In this document: piece after piece, positions 34,591 through 47,007 of the stretch
How the letters are laid out: each line of letters starts with the position of its first letter
Position numbering within the stretch: the stretch's first letter is position 1
Assembly (NCBI GenBank): GCA_030435675.1
Contig: CM059621.1
Location: 11,904,001 to 11,968,000, forward strand
Direction of reading: 5' to 3'
DNA from: Steinernema hermaphroditum
Lineage: Eukaryota; Nematoda; Chromadorea; Rhabditida; Steinernematidae
DNA length: 64,000 bases
The notes under the pieces: generated by a model
What the model saw: only the letters and a program-made list of their open reading frames with translations
Databases searched by the model: none
What the model was told of the DNA's origin: nothing
Position numbers and translations under genes: made by a program

Positions 34591-37101
34591 CTAGATTTTA
34601 ATATTAAAAGCTGCCCATTTTCCACATAACTTTTTTCGGAAGTTCTCCAAGCTTAGCGTCCTCACCTTATTTACACAGACCGCATAATTCCGGGCCTTCA
34701 TCCATTGTTCAGGCGGAATTGGGCTGACGACTTCTGCTCCAGCCATAGAGATATCTGCCATCATTAGATTGAACAGAACCGCGTGGCAGTGGCGCATGGA
34801 GTCGTCGGCCCACTGTCGAGCCACTGTAGGAAGCCAGCGTGGGTACTCAGCTACGATGCTCCGCCGGACGGCGGCGAAATGGAGCAATCCCAAAAGAATG
34901 TTGTCTATCTAAAGGTGCACACTTCAACAGAGAAACAACATAGGTGATTAGTACCTTCTGGCCAGTTGCATGCCAGCTGAGGAAGCGGTTCGGGGAGAGT
35001 TGAATGGCAGTGTTCATTGCGGCGAAGTCCTTCTTGGTCACCTGAACTCTTTCATCGATGAAGAGCATGAAGTCAGTGGAACTGTTCGTTCGGAGATTCA
35101 GGAATTCCGATGTACTCTAGAAGTGGATGTGTCTACGTGTGCACAATAAATCGCTTCGTACCGGCTCTGGAATGGTGAAGAGAGACAGAGGAACCGATGA
35201 CTGGAAGGCTTCGATTTCAGGAGGTTGGCCTCGAGCTGCAGGCCACAGAACTACGATCTGGAAAGGAGAAACTTTGAAAGCGCGTAATGTTCAACTTACC
35301 GATGTGATGTTGTCGATTGTGTTCAACGCGTTCACAATTCTGTTGATTCTGTTGGAATACTTTGTATTGCACAGAACGACGGCTTCTGTTCCGGATAGGT
35401 GGGCCGATCCTCGCAGAGCTGTGTGAGCAACGCCGTTCAGTTTCATGGACAGCCGAGCTGGACGATTCGCTCGGCGGCGAATCCTCTCAAAGATCATCTG
35501 AAAGATCTTTGTAAGAAGCATCGCTGGACATCCACTACCTCAAACGTTGTACGAACGATCTTGTCGACACTCGAGAAGTGCTTGTGGTACAGAATCCTTC
35601 CTCTTCTTCTCATATGTTGAATCTTCTGCAGGCCGATGTCCCACAGCATGTCGCTCACGAGCAGAACGTCTTTTTCCTGAGCTGTCAGCGCCGCCTCTGA
35701 CCAGTCGATCACCTCGGAAAATGGCAACTCCCATTCGTCCGAGAGTACTACAGGAATGCAGCCGGCCCTCAGGGTCTCCAGGAAGCGAAAAGATCCAAGA
35801 CGACGTCCTCTGGGAGTCAGGCAGAAGGTCGAATTCGCGAGGAGCTCCTCGTAGTCCCATTTGTCGTACGCTTCGTTGTCCTGGGTGCATCGAGAGTCTT
35901 CGAACTTCTTCCAGTCGTTGTTATGCCGGCACGTCGTCACCATGATCGACGACTTTCCGTTGTGGAGGTGATGCAGAGAATCGCGCGTTTCCGAGCCGAT
36001 TCCGTAGACGTATCGTTTTCCCTTAAAGCTGACCATGTACCGGTTGGAAGTGGAGTTCTTCTTGGGGACGACTGCCGACCGAATCGGGTGTTCTTTGTGG
36101 AACAGAGGAAAGCCGAAGTCGAAACCGTAATTCAGAGCCTAAAGAGAGATGAAAATCTAGAAGCCAGAGAACTGGGTTACCTCAGAACTCCAGCTAGCTC
36201 GTCCAACCATGGCGTTGCCAATGTTGAATCCGAGATTCAGATCGGCATAATCGGGAAAAGTGCCGTGGTAGAGGTTGAAGATGACGTGGTTCTTTCCGCC
36301 GTTCCACAGCTCCTTCGGCAGTTTGCCTATGAGATGGGCAATGTCCAGAACGTAGTTTTCGCTTCTTCGGTCGCGGTCGATCGTGTCGATGTTGAGGACG
36401 AACAGACAGGCTTCCGAAGAGTCGTTGGTGTAGAACGGACTCTCCCGTATGATTCTGAGGATGTTGGAGTAGACGGCGGAGTGCGTCGAAGAAGAGCTTT
36501 CGGTGTCGGAACCGGAGGGTGGATCCGGGTACACAAAGACTTTCAGGTTGTCCACGTCCTTGCACTTCGAGAAGTCAAAGCATTTCTCCATCGAACAGCC
36601 ATTTCTGAAAACAACATTTCGATATGTTAGTATTTACAGGCTGGTCAAGATCTGCAGCGCGAAAAAATTATTAGTAAACACGTGAGTCGCAAGTTAGGGA
36701 TACTAAATCTTGATCTTTCTGGTTTCCATTTCAACAATTCGAAAACTGGGAGTGGGATGTGTCAAGTAAGCCAGCGAAAAGAGGTTTCTGCTTCCTCCCT
36801 TCATCTTCTTTCCTCCACCGATAACGTGTTTTCATGAATTCAGACCCCGAATTACAAATCAATGTACCGTAATCCCCCAGAAATGCAAAAGCATCCTCCC
36901 GTTGCCAATGGCAACAAAGACCCACAGCAAAAACGAAACGCACCTATTTCGAATCCTCCCCGGTTTCTCTGTAAACGAATCCGTCCGATTCACATCCTCT
37001 TTCTCCAGTGGCGACTCAGAAGACCGTCGCCATCCTTGCAGGAAATAGATTCCGACAAAAAGCGCCAGCAGGATCGTCAAGTAGCGCCCGAGAATCCGCA
37101 T
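34591..37101 (-). CDS. rib-1: Exostosin (EXT1/RIB-1-like) with intact GT47 and degenerate GT64 domain
   Basis: Seven exons (37101-36944, 36604-36181, 36138-35539, 35497-35300, 35257-35162, 35116-34955, 34908-34591) give 651 aa. A type II signal anchor ([15 protein letters not shown]) follows a short cytoplasmic tail, as in Golgi heparan-sulfate polymerases. The GT47 half is very well conserved: [46 protein letters not shown]-like [21 protein letters not shown] and [15 protein letters not shown]64-like half follows ([12 protein letters not shown]..., [18 protein letters not shown]). The DED-type metal-binding motif of EXT1 reads DER here, and the conserved Cys-Glu-Asp reads Cys-His-Ala, so this domain is probably inactive. 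C. elegans RIB-1 is shorter and lacks GT64. RIB-1 acts with RIB-2 in heparan-sulfate chain synthesis. An in-frame ATG 66 nt upstream is also possible. Confidence 0.88.
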
Positions 37102-37691
37102 TCCAGCCGCGTCTTCGTCTTCATGAAGGGCGATTCCGGAGATTCGCTGGCGGATCGGATTCACGATTTACCGAACGCCGCGCGGCACGGGATTTCCGAG
37201 CGAGAGCCGATCGGTGCGGGACCGCCCGTCTACTTGGCCGGAGGCCAGAGAATCGACGACGCGATGACGCTGTCGGTCAGCCCGTCGAAATCGACGAAGT
37301 GCGTTGGAGCTGATCAGAATCAGCCCGTTTTTGGGGAAACATTCGTTGGTGACGGTAAAATCACTTTTTGGGGTACAGCTATTTTCGAGCATCTTTTTGT
37401 TCTCCAGTTTTCTACACAATCATCTTCGAGAGCAGTACAATCTTCTGCATCGCTTCTTCTGTGCCTCAAAATCTATTTTTTGCTCTGTATTTGTCGTATC
37501 CCCTTTGCGCCGCTATCAGCGCAGGCATACACAACTAAGCTGGTTACAGTAACTGTCTCTTTCCAAGTGCTAGACGTCTACTTTCGATTTGCATGTCTCG
37601 TTCGTTTGTGTCTCCCTCCTTATTTGCAACTCTTCGTTCTCCAGCGATCAGTCGTGTCTCGTTTCAGCGAAAGCTTCGGCAGCTCATGTGA

Positions 37692-38808
37692 ATGTCTCAG
37701 GATTTCCCATCCGTGCACAGTTCGTCTCCTACACCTGCTTCTTCTGACCCGTTTGCGCCTGCAGCAGCACCCGTTGTGAATCCGGCGAATATCCTCATCG
37801 ATTTGAGCACTCCTCCACGTTCCCAAGCTCCAGCTCCCGCATCTGACGAAATGAGCGCGCACAACTTCGGGAACGCCGCCGTCGACATTGAAGCGGTATG
37901 AATATTCTTTGTAATTTTGCCTTATTTCGGCTGCTTTCAGCTCGAGAAGGAGATCGCCGCCAAAGAGCAGACTCGGCGTGAGAAGCAGTATGCGGATCTC
38001 ACTGGCGAAATTGTTGGAGCACCGTCAGCTGCGTACCGAAAGTCGACCACAGTGGAGCCAGCCTTAGACGCCGATTTTGACACTCTCGATGAACCTTTCT
38101 GGGATAGTGCTGTATGTTCTGCTCAATCTGTGCATGTAATTTTGTTTTGTTTCTAGAACAGAGATTTGAAGACTGTAAGCGCGAAGTTCTTCCACGTACT
38201 GATACCGAAGAATAACCAGCAGCTATTGAAAGACTGGGATCTCTGGGGGCCGTTGTTTATCTGCGTTTTTCTGTCACTGTAAGAAGATTCAACAGTTGAA
38301 ATCTTTTATAAACAAGATGTGTTTAGTTTACTGCAGACCGGTAGCAACAGCAAAGGGCCTCACTTCACTGAAGTCTTCATGCTGGTCTCCTTCGGCTCGA
38401 TCGCTGTGACACTGAACATTAAGCTTCTTGGTGGTGTGATGTAAGTGGAGCGATGCGTGATTAAACTTTATTCATTCGTTTTCAGATCGTTTTTCCAGGC
38501 TATGTGCGTTCTCGGTTACTGTCTACTAGCACCACTCGCAGCAGCTATCGCAATCAAGGCTCTCGGTTTTGTCATTCCTGCCGGCAACTCTTTTGGAATC
38601 TTCATTCGCCTGTGTCTATCTACGGGTGGTTTCATCTGGGCAACGTATGGTAAGTTCAGAACCTGCACCACACGCAGTTAATCCATGCATTTTAGCCTCA
38701 ATGAACTTCTTATCAAACTCACAGTCGGAAAAGCGCAAGATCTTGGTTACTTATCCAGTGTTCCTTTTCTACTTCGTTGTTAGCTGGCTCATCGTTTCAA
38801 ATCTGTGA
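37692..38808 (+). CDS. YIPF6: YIPF6, Yip1-domain Golgi membrane protein
   Basis: Six exons (37692-37895, 37941-38111, 38157-38278, 38327-38440, 38486-38649, 38696-38808) give 295 aa. A polar Ser/Pro/Ala-rich N-terminus of about 110 residues is followed by DLKTVSAKFFHVLIPK and DWDLWGPLFICVFLSLLLQ, then SKGPHFTEVF, NIKLLGGVISFFQ, VLGYCLLAPL, a TWGTYASM-like WATYASMNFL and YPVFLFYFVVSWLI. These blocks are the signature of YIPF6 and its five-helix Yip1 domain. The family binds Yip1/YIF1 partners and helps form and traffic vesicles at the ER-Golgi interface. A TTTCAG about 20 nt before the ATG is a good trans-splice acceptor. The N-terminal region is longer than in vertebrates. Confidence 0.92.
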
Positions 38809-39081
38809 AACATCAGACGTAAAAGAGAAAAACTCTTATGTAAGAAAGGGATGTACTAATACTAAGAGCTGTGATAAGATTTATTTTATTTATTGGGCAT
38901 AACCATTTTCTACTTTACCGAAAATGGGTTATTCTGAGCGTGACCATAGCTGTGAGCACTGTCTTCACTTTCCGAATAAAACGTGATATTTGCTGCAACA
39001 CTGTTGCATTGTGGGGCATAAACGTTTTCCATAAATAAACACAGACGCTTTCCGTATCGAAGTGTTTACGACGATCATTCG

Positions 39082-41030
39082 ATGACAGTGTGCGCAATGT
39101 GGGCGCCGCTTCCGCTTCTGTGTTTTGCCTTCTTCGTCCTCTCCGAAGCGAATTTTACGTTCGACTTCAACCGCTTCCTCGACCGTTCCTTCGGCCCAAG
39201 CGTGCGCGCCTCCCTGGAGCGGACAGATCTCGGTTCCGATGCGAGCATCGGAGGACGAACCTACGATGGAGAGGCCGTGAAGCGCGATCCGGTGATCATC
39301 GTCCACGGAGTAACCAACAAGGTGCAGCGCTTCTTCGGGATGCGCGACTTTCTCTTGGGGAAGAACTACTCCAGCGCCGAGATCTACGGAACGACGTACG
39401 GCGATGCCGGCGCCACGTTTGCAATTTTTGTGAGAATGAGATGTGATTACGTCAAGCAGGTGAGTTCTACTTTAGGAAGAGATTCTCTTGGGGATTAACG
39501 TCTATTTTGGGACAAATTACGGGGCAATTTGTCCTTCCGTGACGCATCAGTACGAGGCCTTTGCAAAGTTCGAAGACAATGAGAGGTGTCCGGGAGATAA
39601 TTAGAAGTGCGCGTTCCTCGAAAGACAATCATGCTGAGGAAATATTTGTGCACCAAGAGCATCATTTTGTGGTCTCAGCAAGCACGCTCGGATACGGTAT
39701 CCTTCTTCCAGATACAACATTCCCTGTTCAGAGGAGTCAATAAAAAGGATTGTTGATGCTCCTGGACGGAAATGGCACCTTTGGGAGTAAGATGGATTTA
39801 GGGACGAAGGGATTTTGCCTAATCCACCACAGCTTTTCTCATCTTTTCTTTGTGATTACGGTATCTCGTATCTCTTAGGAGTGTGCATATAACCCCCAAA
39901 AACATCATCTTGAGAACGCCCCCCGAGTTTTGGGCGTTCTTCTCCAACCGATTATGCAAAAGAGTTGCACCCCTCGCCGGCGCCGCAAAGAGGGCCCACG
40001 ATGGCGCGACCATCAAGATACCGTTTGGAGACAGACGTGGGAAAGCGGGGCCGACGACTTGTAAACAGCGCCGCCGTAAACAAAGGAATCGCGAGCCAAC
40101 GCTAGATATCCGTACAAATGATGTCATAGATGTGTTTACGTAAACAGTCACCAAGTTGGGATATCGGCAGGTGTTGGAATTTCGAAAACGGCGCCTAGCG
40201 AGACGGATCTTTTACTTTTGGTCCTAGACCACGCTACCAGGGGAGAAGAAGTCAACAACAACTGTATTTACGGAGAAAATGGCGGTCCTGTAGCTGGAAA
40301 AGCGTCTGCTGATTCGGAGTCCATTCTGGCGCTACCGTAGTTGGTCCAAAGATATCTCAAGTGGGAGCACTCTGAGAGGCACATCTGTTTCCTTTAGATT
40401 CGTCGCCTGATCATGGCCGTGCACAAGTACACAAAGCGAAAGGTCGCCGTCCTCGCCTACTCCCTCGGATCCCCGATCGCCCGAAAGGCGATCCTCGGCG
40501 GCTACTGCGCTGGCACTTCTGAGTACCTCGGTCATCCCATCGGATACCTCGTAATCTCCCCGGAGGCTTCGGTATTTCTAAAAACAAAAACACTCTTTAG
40601 GTCAGCACGTTCGTCAGCATCGCCGGCGCCAATTACGGTTCCCAGTTCTGCTATATCCCCCTCGGGATCTGCAACTCGATCGACGGTCTCCACTGCAGCT
40701 CGCAGTTTCTGGTATAGAGTCTCACCCAGAAAACGTTCCGCTCTCTTTCAGAAGGATATCAATCGCCAGCCTAGCCGCTACGAGGCCGACCGTACTTTCG
40801 CCCTGTTCAGCATGCACGACGACAAGGTCCGTCCCTCCCTTTCAAACGTGACGCTCCTCTAGGTCGGCTACAAGTGCTGCGACACGGAGTGCGCGCGACT
40901 CGTCCACTCCGCCAGGAACTACTCTTTCCCCACACTCACTCACGACCAGATAATGGACGACACCATGGAACTACAGTATCAGCTGGTTAACGGCGGCGAC
41001 GGCGACGCAGCCACGACGCCCTCCCCTTAG
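39082..41030 (+). CDS. Secreted class-2 lipase (nematode LIPS family)
   Basis: Five exons (39082-39459, 40398-40571, 40601-40711, 40752-40826, 40863-41030) give 301 aa. A signal peptide (APLPLLCFAFFVLSEA) is followed by the oxyanion region DPVIIVHGVTN, then EIYGTTYGD and the nucleophile elbow VLAYSLGSPIARKAI (A-x-S-x-G). ISIAGANYGSQ-like VSIAGANYGS and a Cys-rich C-terminal part (FCYIPLGICNSIDGLHC, YKCCDTEC) complete a Lipase_2-type alpha/beta hydrolase. The Asp and His of the triad are probably in the last two exons (SMHDDKVGYK, and HSA or HDQ). Most close relatives are extracellular or gut triacylglycerol lipases. The first intron is long (938 nt). The start at 39097 is an alternative and also gives a signal peptide. 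It follows YIPF6 by 274 nt on the same strand, but each gene has its own signals. Confidence 0.88.
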
Positions 41031-43219
41031 GCAGCGCGCCAACCGGTCTTTCGAGAAGACGGTGCCGCGCCGTCTGCGCTGTGTACTTGTTGTGCTAATG
41101 ATTTGATGAATAAATGGGGAAGGTCATCTCTCGCGAATCTCCTGGGAGTGGCGCCAGCCACTAATTGGGAAGCGCTCACCTGGCCTGGCTGGAGCAGCGC
41201 TAAGGGGCCCTCACCTGGCGCGCCCTTTAGGACAGCTCAGGACTCCCTTTGTTTTCCTGCGCACTCGTGACTCCGTGAGTTCCAACGATCACTCAGGGGG
41301 TGAACCCATTCGCGGTCAGTGCCGGATCGGCGCCACTCGCCGGATTTCGAAGGGAGCGAGTGCGCGAGGGGCGCTGGAAATGAAAGGGACTACGGTAGTG
41401 CTTTCAATTATTCAGAGGAGCAAGCGCGTTTCTTTTGTGTTCTGCTGACGATGTTGCGGATTAAGGCACCGCGTATTAATAGTACGAGGTGCCGGAATTC
41501 GTGATGACGCAAGAAGGGCGCAAGAAGTAGAATTATGGCCCGACGGAACGTGCAGATATGCGTGCGCGTTAAGGTGTTTGTTTTGATGATAAACAGCGGA
41601 GTTATGACAGGTGTTTTTATAAATTGGTGCCGCCTGAAAGCGAGCCAATCTTGGGTCCAAACATTCGAGGTCGGCCTTCGCTGGATTCAGTGTCTCCAAG
41701 ATCCTACAAAGTAGTGGCATTCCCGATGTGATTGCATGGTCAAGTGTGGTTCGTGGAAGGTCAGAACTGTTCACATATAGGCGCTTTTTTGCACGTATTT
41801 GCCAGCGCTTTTTCTATTACTCCCCTCACACCTCGCATATTCATTTCCTCATTCCTTTCTGTTTTTCTCCAAAAGATTCCATCTGGGAAAGTTATTATGA
41901 CTTTACCTGACTGCGCTGTGAGAAATCTGCGCTTTTCTCGGCGCGAATCTACAGGACTATGCGAAAAACAACATGATTTTCCCATGTGAATCAAAGTTAC
42001 GAAAAACTCGTCGCTCGTTTGTCTTGCTGTTTCCTGATGCTAGCAATGACGCTTCTGACGTCTCAGCTTTAATGATATCGCTCTGCAGTTCATTTCCGAG
42101 TTGCGAAAAGCTGCCATTTGGAAGTGACCAAGGAGCAATTTGCTCGTCACTGATGAAAGCTTTCTTTCGCGGATAATTGCCGTCCAACTCGTGGTCGCAA
42201 AAACAAAGTTATTACCGAGATGGCCATCATCTGATGCGTCACCACTCCAATTTGAGGCTAATTACGCTTTTCTTTTAAGACTGTTCGCAACGTATGCGAT
42301 AATGGTTCAGCAAACAAAGCAATTTTTATGCGATTTCACGCCGCTTAATTTGTTTTGCGATACCGTACTTCTGCGTTTCAAGTAAACACCGCAGAGGAGC
42401 ATTGTCCTCGGCTATCTAGGGCTCAGGACATGGATAGCCTCCGGCATTCCCTCAATGAGCACGATACGGTAATCTCTTGATGTATTCCCAGAAAACAGCC
42501 TCTCTGCTCCCGAATTAGCCTTACCATATCTCAAAGGTTTCGTATCTTCTAGCATAATCCGGCGATCATTATTTCGAAAATAATCTGTTTTTAATGAGTC
42601 TCGCGACCTATAGAAAATGCTCCGTTTCGTAAACCACATTTGAGTAAAAGGCGCCCGATCACTGTGATAATTTTCTGCTCTTATCGTTCCGTCATTCATC
42701 CACGGTGGTCCATTATGGATAGGCACCCTTTTAGCATTAATCAGATCGCTTAAACGCAAGTGGCGCTGACCCAAGTGTCGTCATTTATTCTGGCCAGCTA
42801 TCCACGTTGGCCTGCATTTGCAGCCACCTTATCCACCCGCCCATTTCTTTTGTAGTCGCTCCGATTCGAAGATTAAGGGATGTTTAGGGAGTGTCCATAA
42901 GTCGCGTCCACACTCCTAGCAGGAGTCTTTTCTCTTTCTACAGTAGGTGGCGGGGCTTTATCAGTTGATGGAACGTTCTAAGTCCATCAGTGGAGATTAG
43001 ACGTCGAAAGTACGCGGAAGCGTGCTGTTCGATCTTCAGGAAAGTTTCTAATTCTGTACCTTTGGCGCAAATTGAAAGGTAGTGAGGAGGTTGAGATGAG
43101 GTAATCTCTGCGTCGTTCGACGTTTCTCTCTCCATCTCGACTCATTTCCGCGGTTTTCTTTCCCATTACATGTTTATTCAGGTGATTAAGATATCTGGGA
43201 ACTACCGTATCCCGCCGAT
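41031..43219. other. Intergenic region before the coiled-coil cluster
   Basis: About 2.2 kb with no gene that I can support. The first 300 nt are GC-rich with an AATAAA (near 41108) for the lipase transcript. Several TACGGTA/TACCGTA copies occur (41391, 42364, 42464, 43203). Confidence 0.45.
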
Positions 43220-44717
43220 ATGATCGTGATGAACATGAACGAAAACGGCGAAGAAGTGCCGTCGAATGTCAACACGTAAGGGCTAAGGTCGCGGAGCCTA
43301 AAACGATCCCCTTTAGACCACAAACGTCACCGAGTAGTTCGCATTCCCAAGAGTTCGTCGACGCCGAAACTCTCAAGAGGCATAACACCGTAATCCGTTT
43401 GCTTTACAAATAAGTGATTCAGGGAGCATGCGGAATTGGGTGAGAAGTACTCCATCATGGTACGCGAAAACGAACGGAACATAAGACGTCTTCAGGAGGC
43501 AGAGGCCACCCTCCAGATGCTCCATTGCCACTTTGAAATGGTACAGTAACCCAAAAAGCGATATTCTATGTTCTTCAGTTCACTGACAACAACCTGCACG
43601 TCAAGGATAGCCACGGGATCATCGAGAAGCAGCGCGAGATGCTGGCCGAGATGAAGGAGCTCTACGCGAAGCACACGAACGGAAAAGGGAACGTTGGAGC
43701 GTACAAGAAGTATCATTCGGTCATCGGCACCAAGGCGACACTCTGTTTCAGAACAATTGATGAGAATAAGCGAATGAGAGAAAAGATAAAAGAACTCGAG
43801 GGTCGTCTAAAGCAGCACTATGCCTACGGTCCTGTGTGCCCTCCCCCTCAGCCATCTCCATCTCTGGAAGGGATCGCCAAGCTGGAGACTCGCCTAGATC
43901 ATACGGAGCACGACCTCAAAGTGTAAGCGACCGGAGCAAAGACAGTTCATAAACGACTGCTCAGTGCCCTCGGCAAGATAGCCAGCTTCGAAGAGGTCCA
44001 AAAACAGAATCGAATCATGGTGGAGACGTTTCAACACGACCAAGTTCTATTGACCGGTAGTTCTCAGTTCCTATCCAAAATGCTGACAACATCTGTCTTC
44101 CAGGCCGAATCCAGAGCATCGAAGCCAACTGGAACTCTGTCACTGAGTAAGTGGCCCTACTCGGGCCTACGGTAACACGGCCTTTGCAGCAGATTCTCGA
44201 AGTCCTACGGTGTTTACCAACTAATGGAGTTCCTCAAGCACTTCCCTCAGTACATGCAGCAGATCCAGAACCAGCAGGCGCACGCACTTCATCCCCAACC
44301 CGCTCAGAAGACCACGATCCAGCACACCGGCATCGTTCCGCCTCCTCAGTATGCCTGCACAGTCACTCAGCACCCTCCCGCCATTCCGCAGACGATCCAG
44401 GCGATTCCGACTTCTACAGCGGCTGCATGCCGCAAGCGTCGCCAGTCGCAGCCTCCGGTAATAGAGAGTATCCCAAGCTGTACCCTGTGCATCTTCAGGC
44501 CCTACCCCCACAGCCACAGCAGCGTCCACCACTTCCAGAAACTCCTCCAGCTCGAATCCCCGTGATTCCTGGACCGTCGACTTCATTCCGCGCCCCGATC
44601 ACCATGGCGATGAATCCACTGGCGGCGATTCCCTCCTCATGGCCTCCGACCTGGACTGGCGATCTCATCGCCACCATGGCTCAGCCGCTCCAAGCCGCTA
44701 TTCCACATGCGCAGTAG
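43220..44717 (+). CDS. Coiled-coil protein with Gln/Pro-rich tail
   Basis: Eight exons (43220-43275, 43317-43379, 43423-43540, 43579-43922, 43965-44056, 44104-44146, 44193-44457, 44499-44717) give 399 aa. Intron 2 (43380-43422) has a GC donor (AAGAG|GC); the frame only works with it. A short Ser-rich start is followed by heptad-rich helices (LKREHAELGEKYSIMVREN, IIEKQREMLAEMKELYAKH, NKRMREKIKELEGRLKQHY, LAKLETRLDHTEHDLK-like). The last 130 residues are Gln/Pro-rich (YMQQIQNQQAHALHPQ; LPPQPQQRPPLPETPP). A TTTATTCAG trans-splice-type acceptor lies 29 nt before the ATG. No family recognised; the overall plan matches the genes at 44961 and 50312. A cytoskeletal or germline scaffold role is only a guess. 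Confidence 0.75.
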
Positions 44718-44960
44718 CTACCGCAAAGTCATGCAATGAATACCTTTCAATTCTCAACCTCCCAAACACAAAACTGTACCCTCACGATCTCTGCACTCTG
44801 CTTTTCAGCGATATTCATCTGTGATTTTGATCGTTTAACTTGTGATTAATTAATTTAACCGGTTCCGTGTTTTGTTTTGTTTTCACATTGGCCAATGGTG
44901 TAGCGTATAAACATTTATTTTGCTTAGATATTCAGCGCCTTGCAGTGAATCCTCTTGGAC

Positions 44961-46216
44961 ATGCACGCCCTGGAGAGCTTTGAGTCCAGGCGCGCTGACA
45001 GCATTGCATCCCCAGGCTCCACCTTTTCGGAGGGCGCGGCGGGTTATGAGAGCTCTCCTCATTTTCCCGCGCCAAACAGCACCGCTTCTAATTGCTCTCA
45101 TTTCTCTCCTTCCAAGCCTCATTCCAACTTACGCCACCTTCGTGCTCTCCCCGTCATGTCAGCGCAACACAACGGGTGAGTTCCCACAACGGTCCCTTTT
45201 TTCCGAACGTCTTGTTAGGTCTGCTTCTCCACGCCTCGAACAAGTTGGAACCATGAAGGCCGAGCTCGGCGTTGAGGATCGTCTGCGCCAGTTGGAAGTG
45301 GCGGTCAACGCCTCTAGAAGCCGCAACCAGATGCTCCTCTCGTAGGTCCTCATACGGTAGTTCTTCGGAGTGGCTTTCGGTTCAGGGAGATGCAACATTG
45401 CACCGCGGAACTCCGCACTGTCCGCAATCAGAATGACGTCTGTCTTCAGGCTATCGCTAGGTAGGCATCACCGTACAGTAATTTCCCTGCAGCTTTTAGT
45501 CTCCAACGCGACAACAAGAATCTTATGACTCAAGTGGAAACGATGCGCGACAGCCTGGAGATGTGAGTTTTGATTTTCTCCTCCTTTCATTTTCTCCTTC
45601 AGGCATATTTCGGACTTGAGACACGAGTTTGGAAGAATGGCCAGGGCGTCGCTGGGCATTCCACAGTAGGAATCCGAACGCATCAAGCCTCGCTATGACA
45701 CGAATTTTCAGGAACACCTTCTACGACCCACACATGATCGAACTGGAGACAGAAGTTGGAAGTGTTCAGGGTAAGGATATCCGAGATGCTGCGGTATTTC
45801 GATTCCAGCTCTGGCTTCGATGACGGCCGACGACGTCCACGCTCTGAAGATCGGACATGAGTAGGCTGTGTTTCCTGGATAAAAATAGGGTTCAGTTCAG
45901 GAGACTCCGTCTAACAGTCAACCAACTCTCGCAACGATGGAACGTCCTCTTCCGTCAACCCCCTCCAGTGGCCATCAACGTTCTCACGACACCAGCCATC
46001 GCGATCCCTGTGGTTACCGTACCCGTGGACCCTGCTGCATTGGCTGCTCAGCTTGGAATACTTCAAGCACAGCAACAACAACAACAACAACAGCACCATT
46101 ATCAACAGCACCCACATCATCAACATCCTCGGGCTCCTCAGCGCAGCCACCATAAACGCCGCATGCCACAGCGGCCCGACGCCGCCGATTCGACCACCGA
46201 TGGCACCCACCAGTGA
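44961..46216 (+). CDS. Coiled-coil protein with Gln/His/Pro-rich tail
   Basis: Eight exons (44961-45175, 45219-45341, 45386-45460, 45500-45562, 45603-45665, 45712-45770, 45809-45860, 45901-46216) give 321 aa; the first four introns and the fifth are all phase 2. A Ser/Pro/His-rich N-terminal 85 residues (FESRRADSIASPGSTFSEG) are followed by heptads (LEVAVNASRSRNQMLLSEM, VRNQNDVCLQAIARLQRDN, VETMRDSLEMHISDLRHEF). The tail is a hydrophobic Pro/Val segment, a run of seven Gln codons and His/Pro-rich sequence. It starts 244 nt after the previous gene in the same orientation. The short-exon, phase-2 structure and tail type link it to the rest of the cluster. Function unknown. Confidence 0.72.
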
Positions 46217-46679
46217 ACGATCTGCATTTAATCATTATCGTATCTTTTAACCCCATTGAAATGCTTTGGCCTGTACAGGAAGTGCACATGTTTTTGAGAC
46301 CTTTAAGTAGTAGTCAGATTTGGTTTTGTTGTTCAAGACTCGTTAAGTGGATCGCTACACCCCATGTTCATCGAATTATTCAAACTAGTAAAATTTGAAT
46401 GGTTCTCAAATGCTACATGGGTCGCGACTTATAGCAAATAAGTTAAGGGGAAGTTCTGGCATGAACAAAACAAACAGGAAGGAGTAAAGCCATAGAAAAT
46501 CATGGTTAATTATGTGCATATATGTCGTCAGATTATGACAATAATGTACTGGACGATCCCCTAGAACATCTACATCCGCAAATCAGCTTCACTCTCAAAT
46601 TGGAACCAAAAAATACGTTTATTCTTTTTTTTTGTGCGGACAAAAACCAGAGTTCGGCGAAGTGGAACAGTCGGAATGA

Positions 46680-46688
46680 TATAAAAGC
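46680..46688 (+). promoter_or_regulatory. TATA box of the secreted peptide gene
   Basis: ATATAAAAG lies about 45 nt upstream of the start codon at 46727, a good position for a TATA-directed short 5' UTR. Confidence 0.5.
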
Positions 46689-46726
46689 GCCTTTTGGTGC
46701 TCTTTTTTTGGATCTTCTCGCCATAA

Positions 46727-47007
46727 ATGCGTTTTCTGTTATTACTTCTTCTTCACCTATTGGCCCTGGTTGTCCACACGGCTGGCTACAGCGAACCCAT
46801 TGGGAGTATGTCCTATTGAAAGACAACGCGTTTGATGTGCTTTTAGATGAAAGCTGCAAAGTTCGCCGTTGCCAGCCAGGATTCAAGTGCATCGAACACA
46901 GAATAAAGTCGACGGGACTAATTGTGACATTTTGTGTTCCTCTCGACTTTGAAATTCCGAAGAACCCGACGACGATCGGCGCACACAAACAGGAAGGTCA
47001 GATTTGA
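46727..47007 (+). CDS. Small secreted cysteine-rich protein (79 aa)
   Basis: Two exons (46727-46805, 46847-47007). The signal peptide is very strong: MRFLLLLLLHLLALVVHTAG. The mature part of about 60 residues has four cysteines with spacing C-x4-C-x5-C-x14-C (ESCKVRRCQPGFKCIEH ... VTFCVP) and a polar C-terminus ending KQEGQI. TATAAAAG upstream and AATAAA at 47029-47034 frame a compact, self-contained gene. The C-x4-C-x5-C pattern recalls small EGF-like or inhibitor-like folds, but I cannot assign a family. A longer unspliced frame here (from 46522) lacks a signal peptide and I rejected it. Confidence 0.7.

Noticed and set aside
37692..41030. YIPF6 and lipase as an operon
   Set aside because: Spacing is 274 nt, a poly(A) signal lies between (38975), and the functions are unrelated; not enough to call co-transcription.
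46522..46726. Longer unspliced start for the secreted peptide gene
   Set aside because: It would read through the TATA box and put the signal peptide out of frame; the two-exon model is better.
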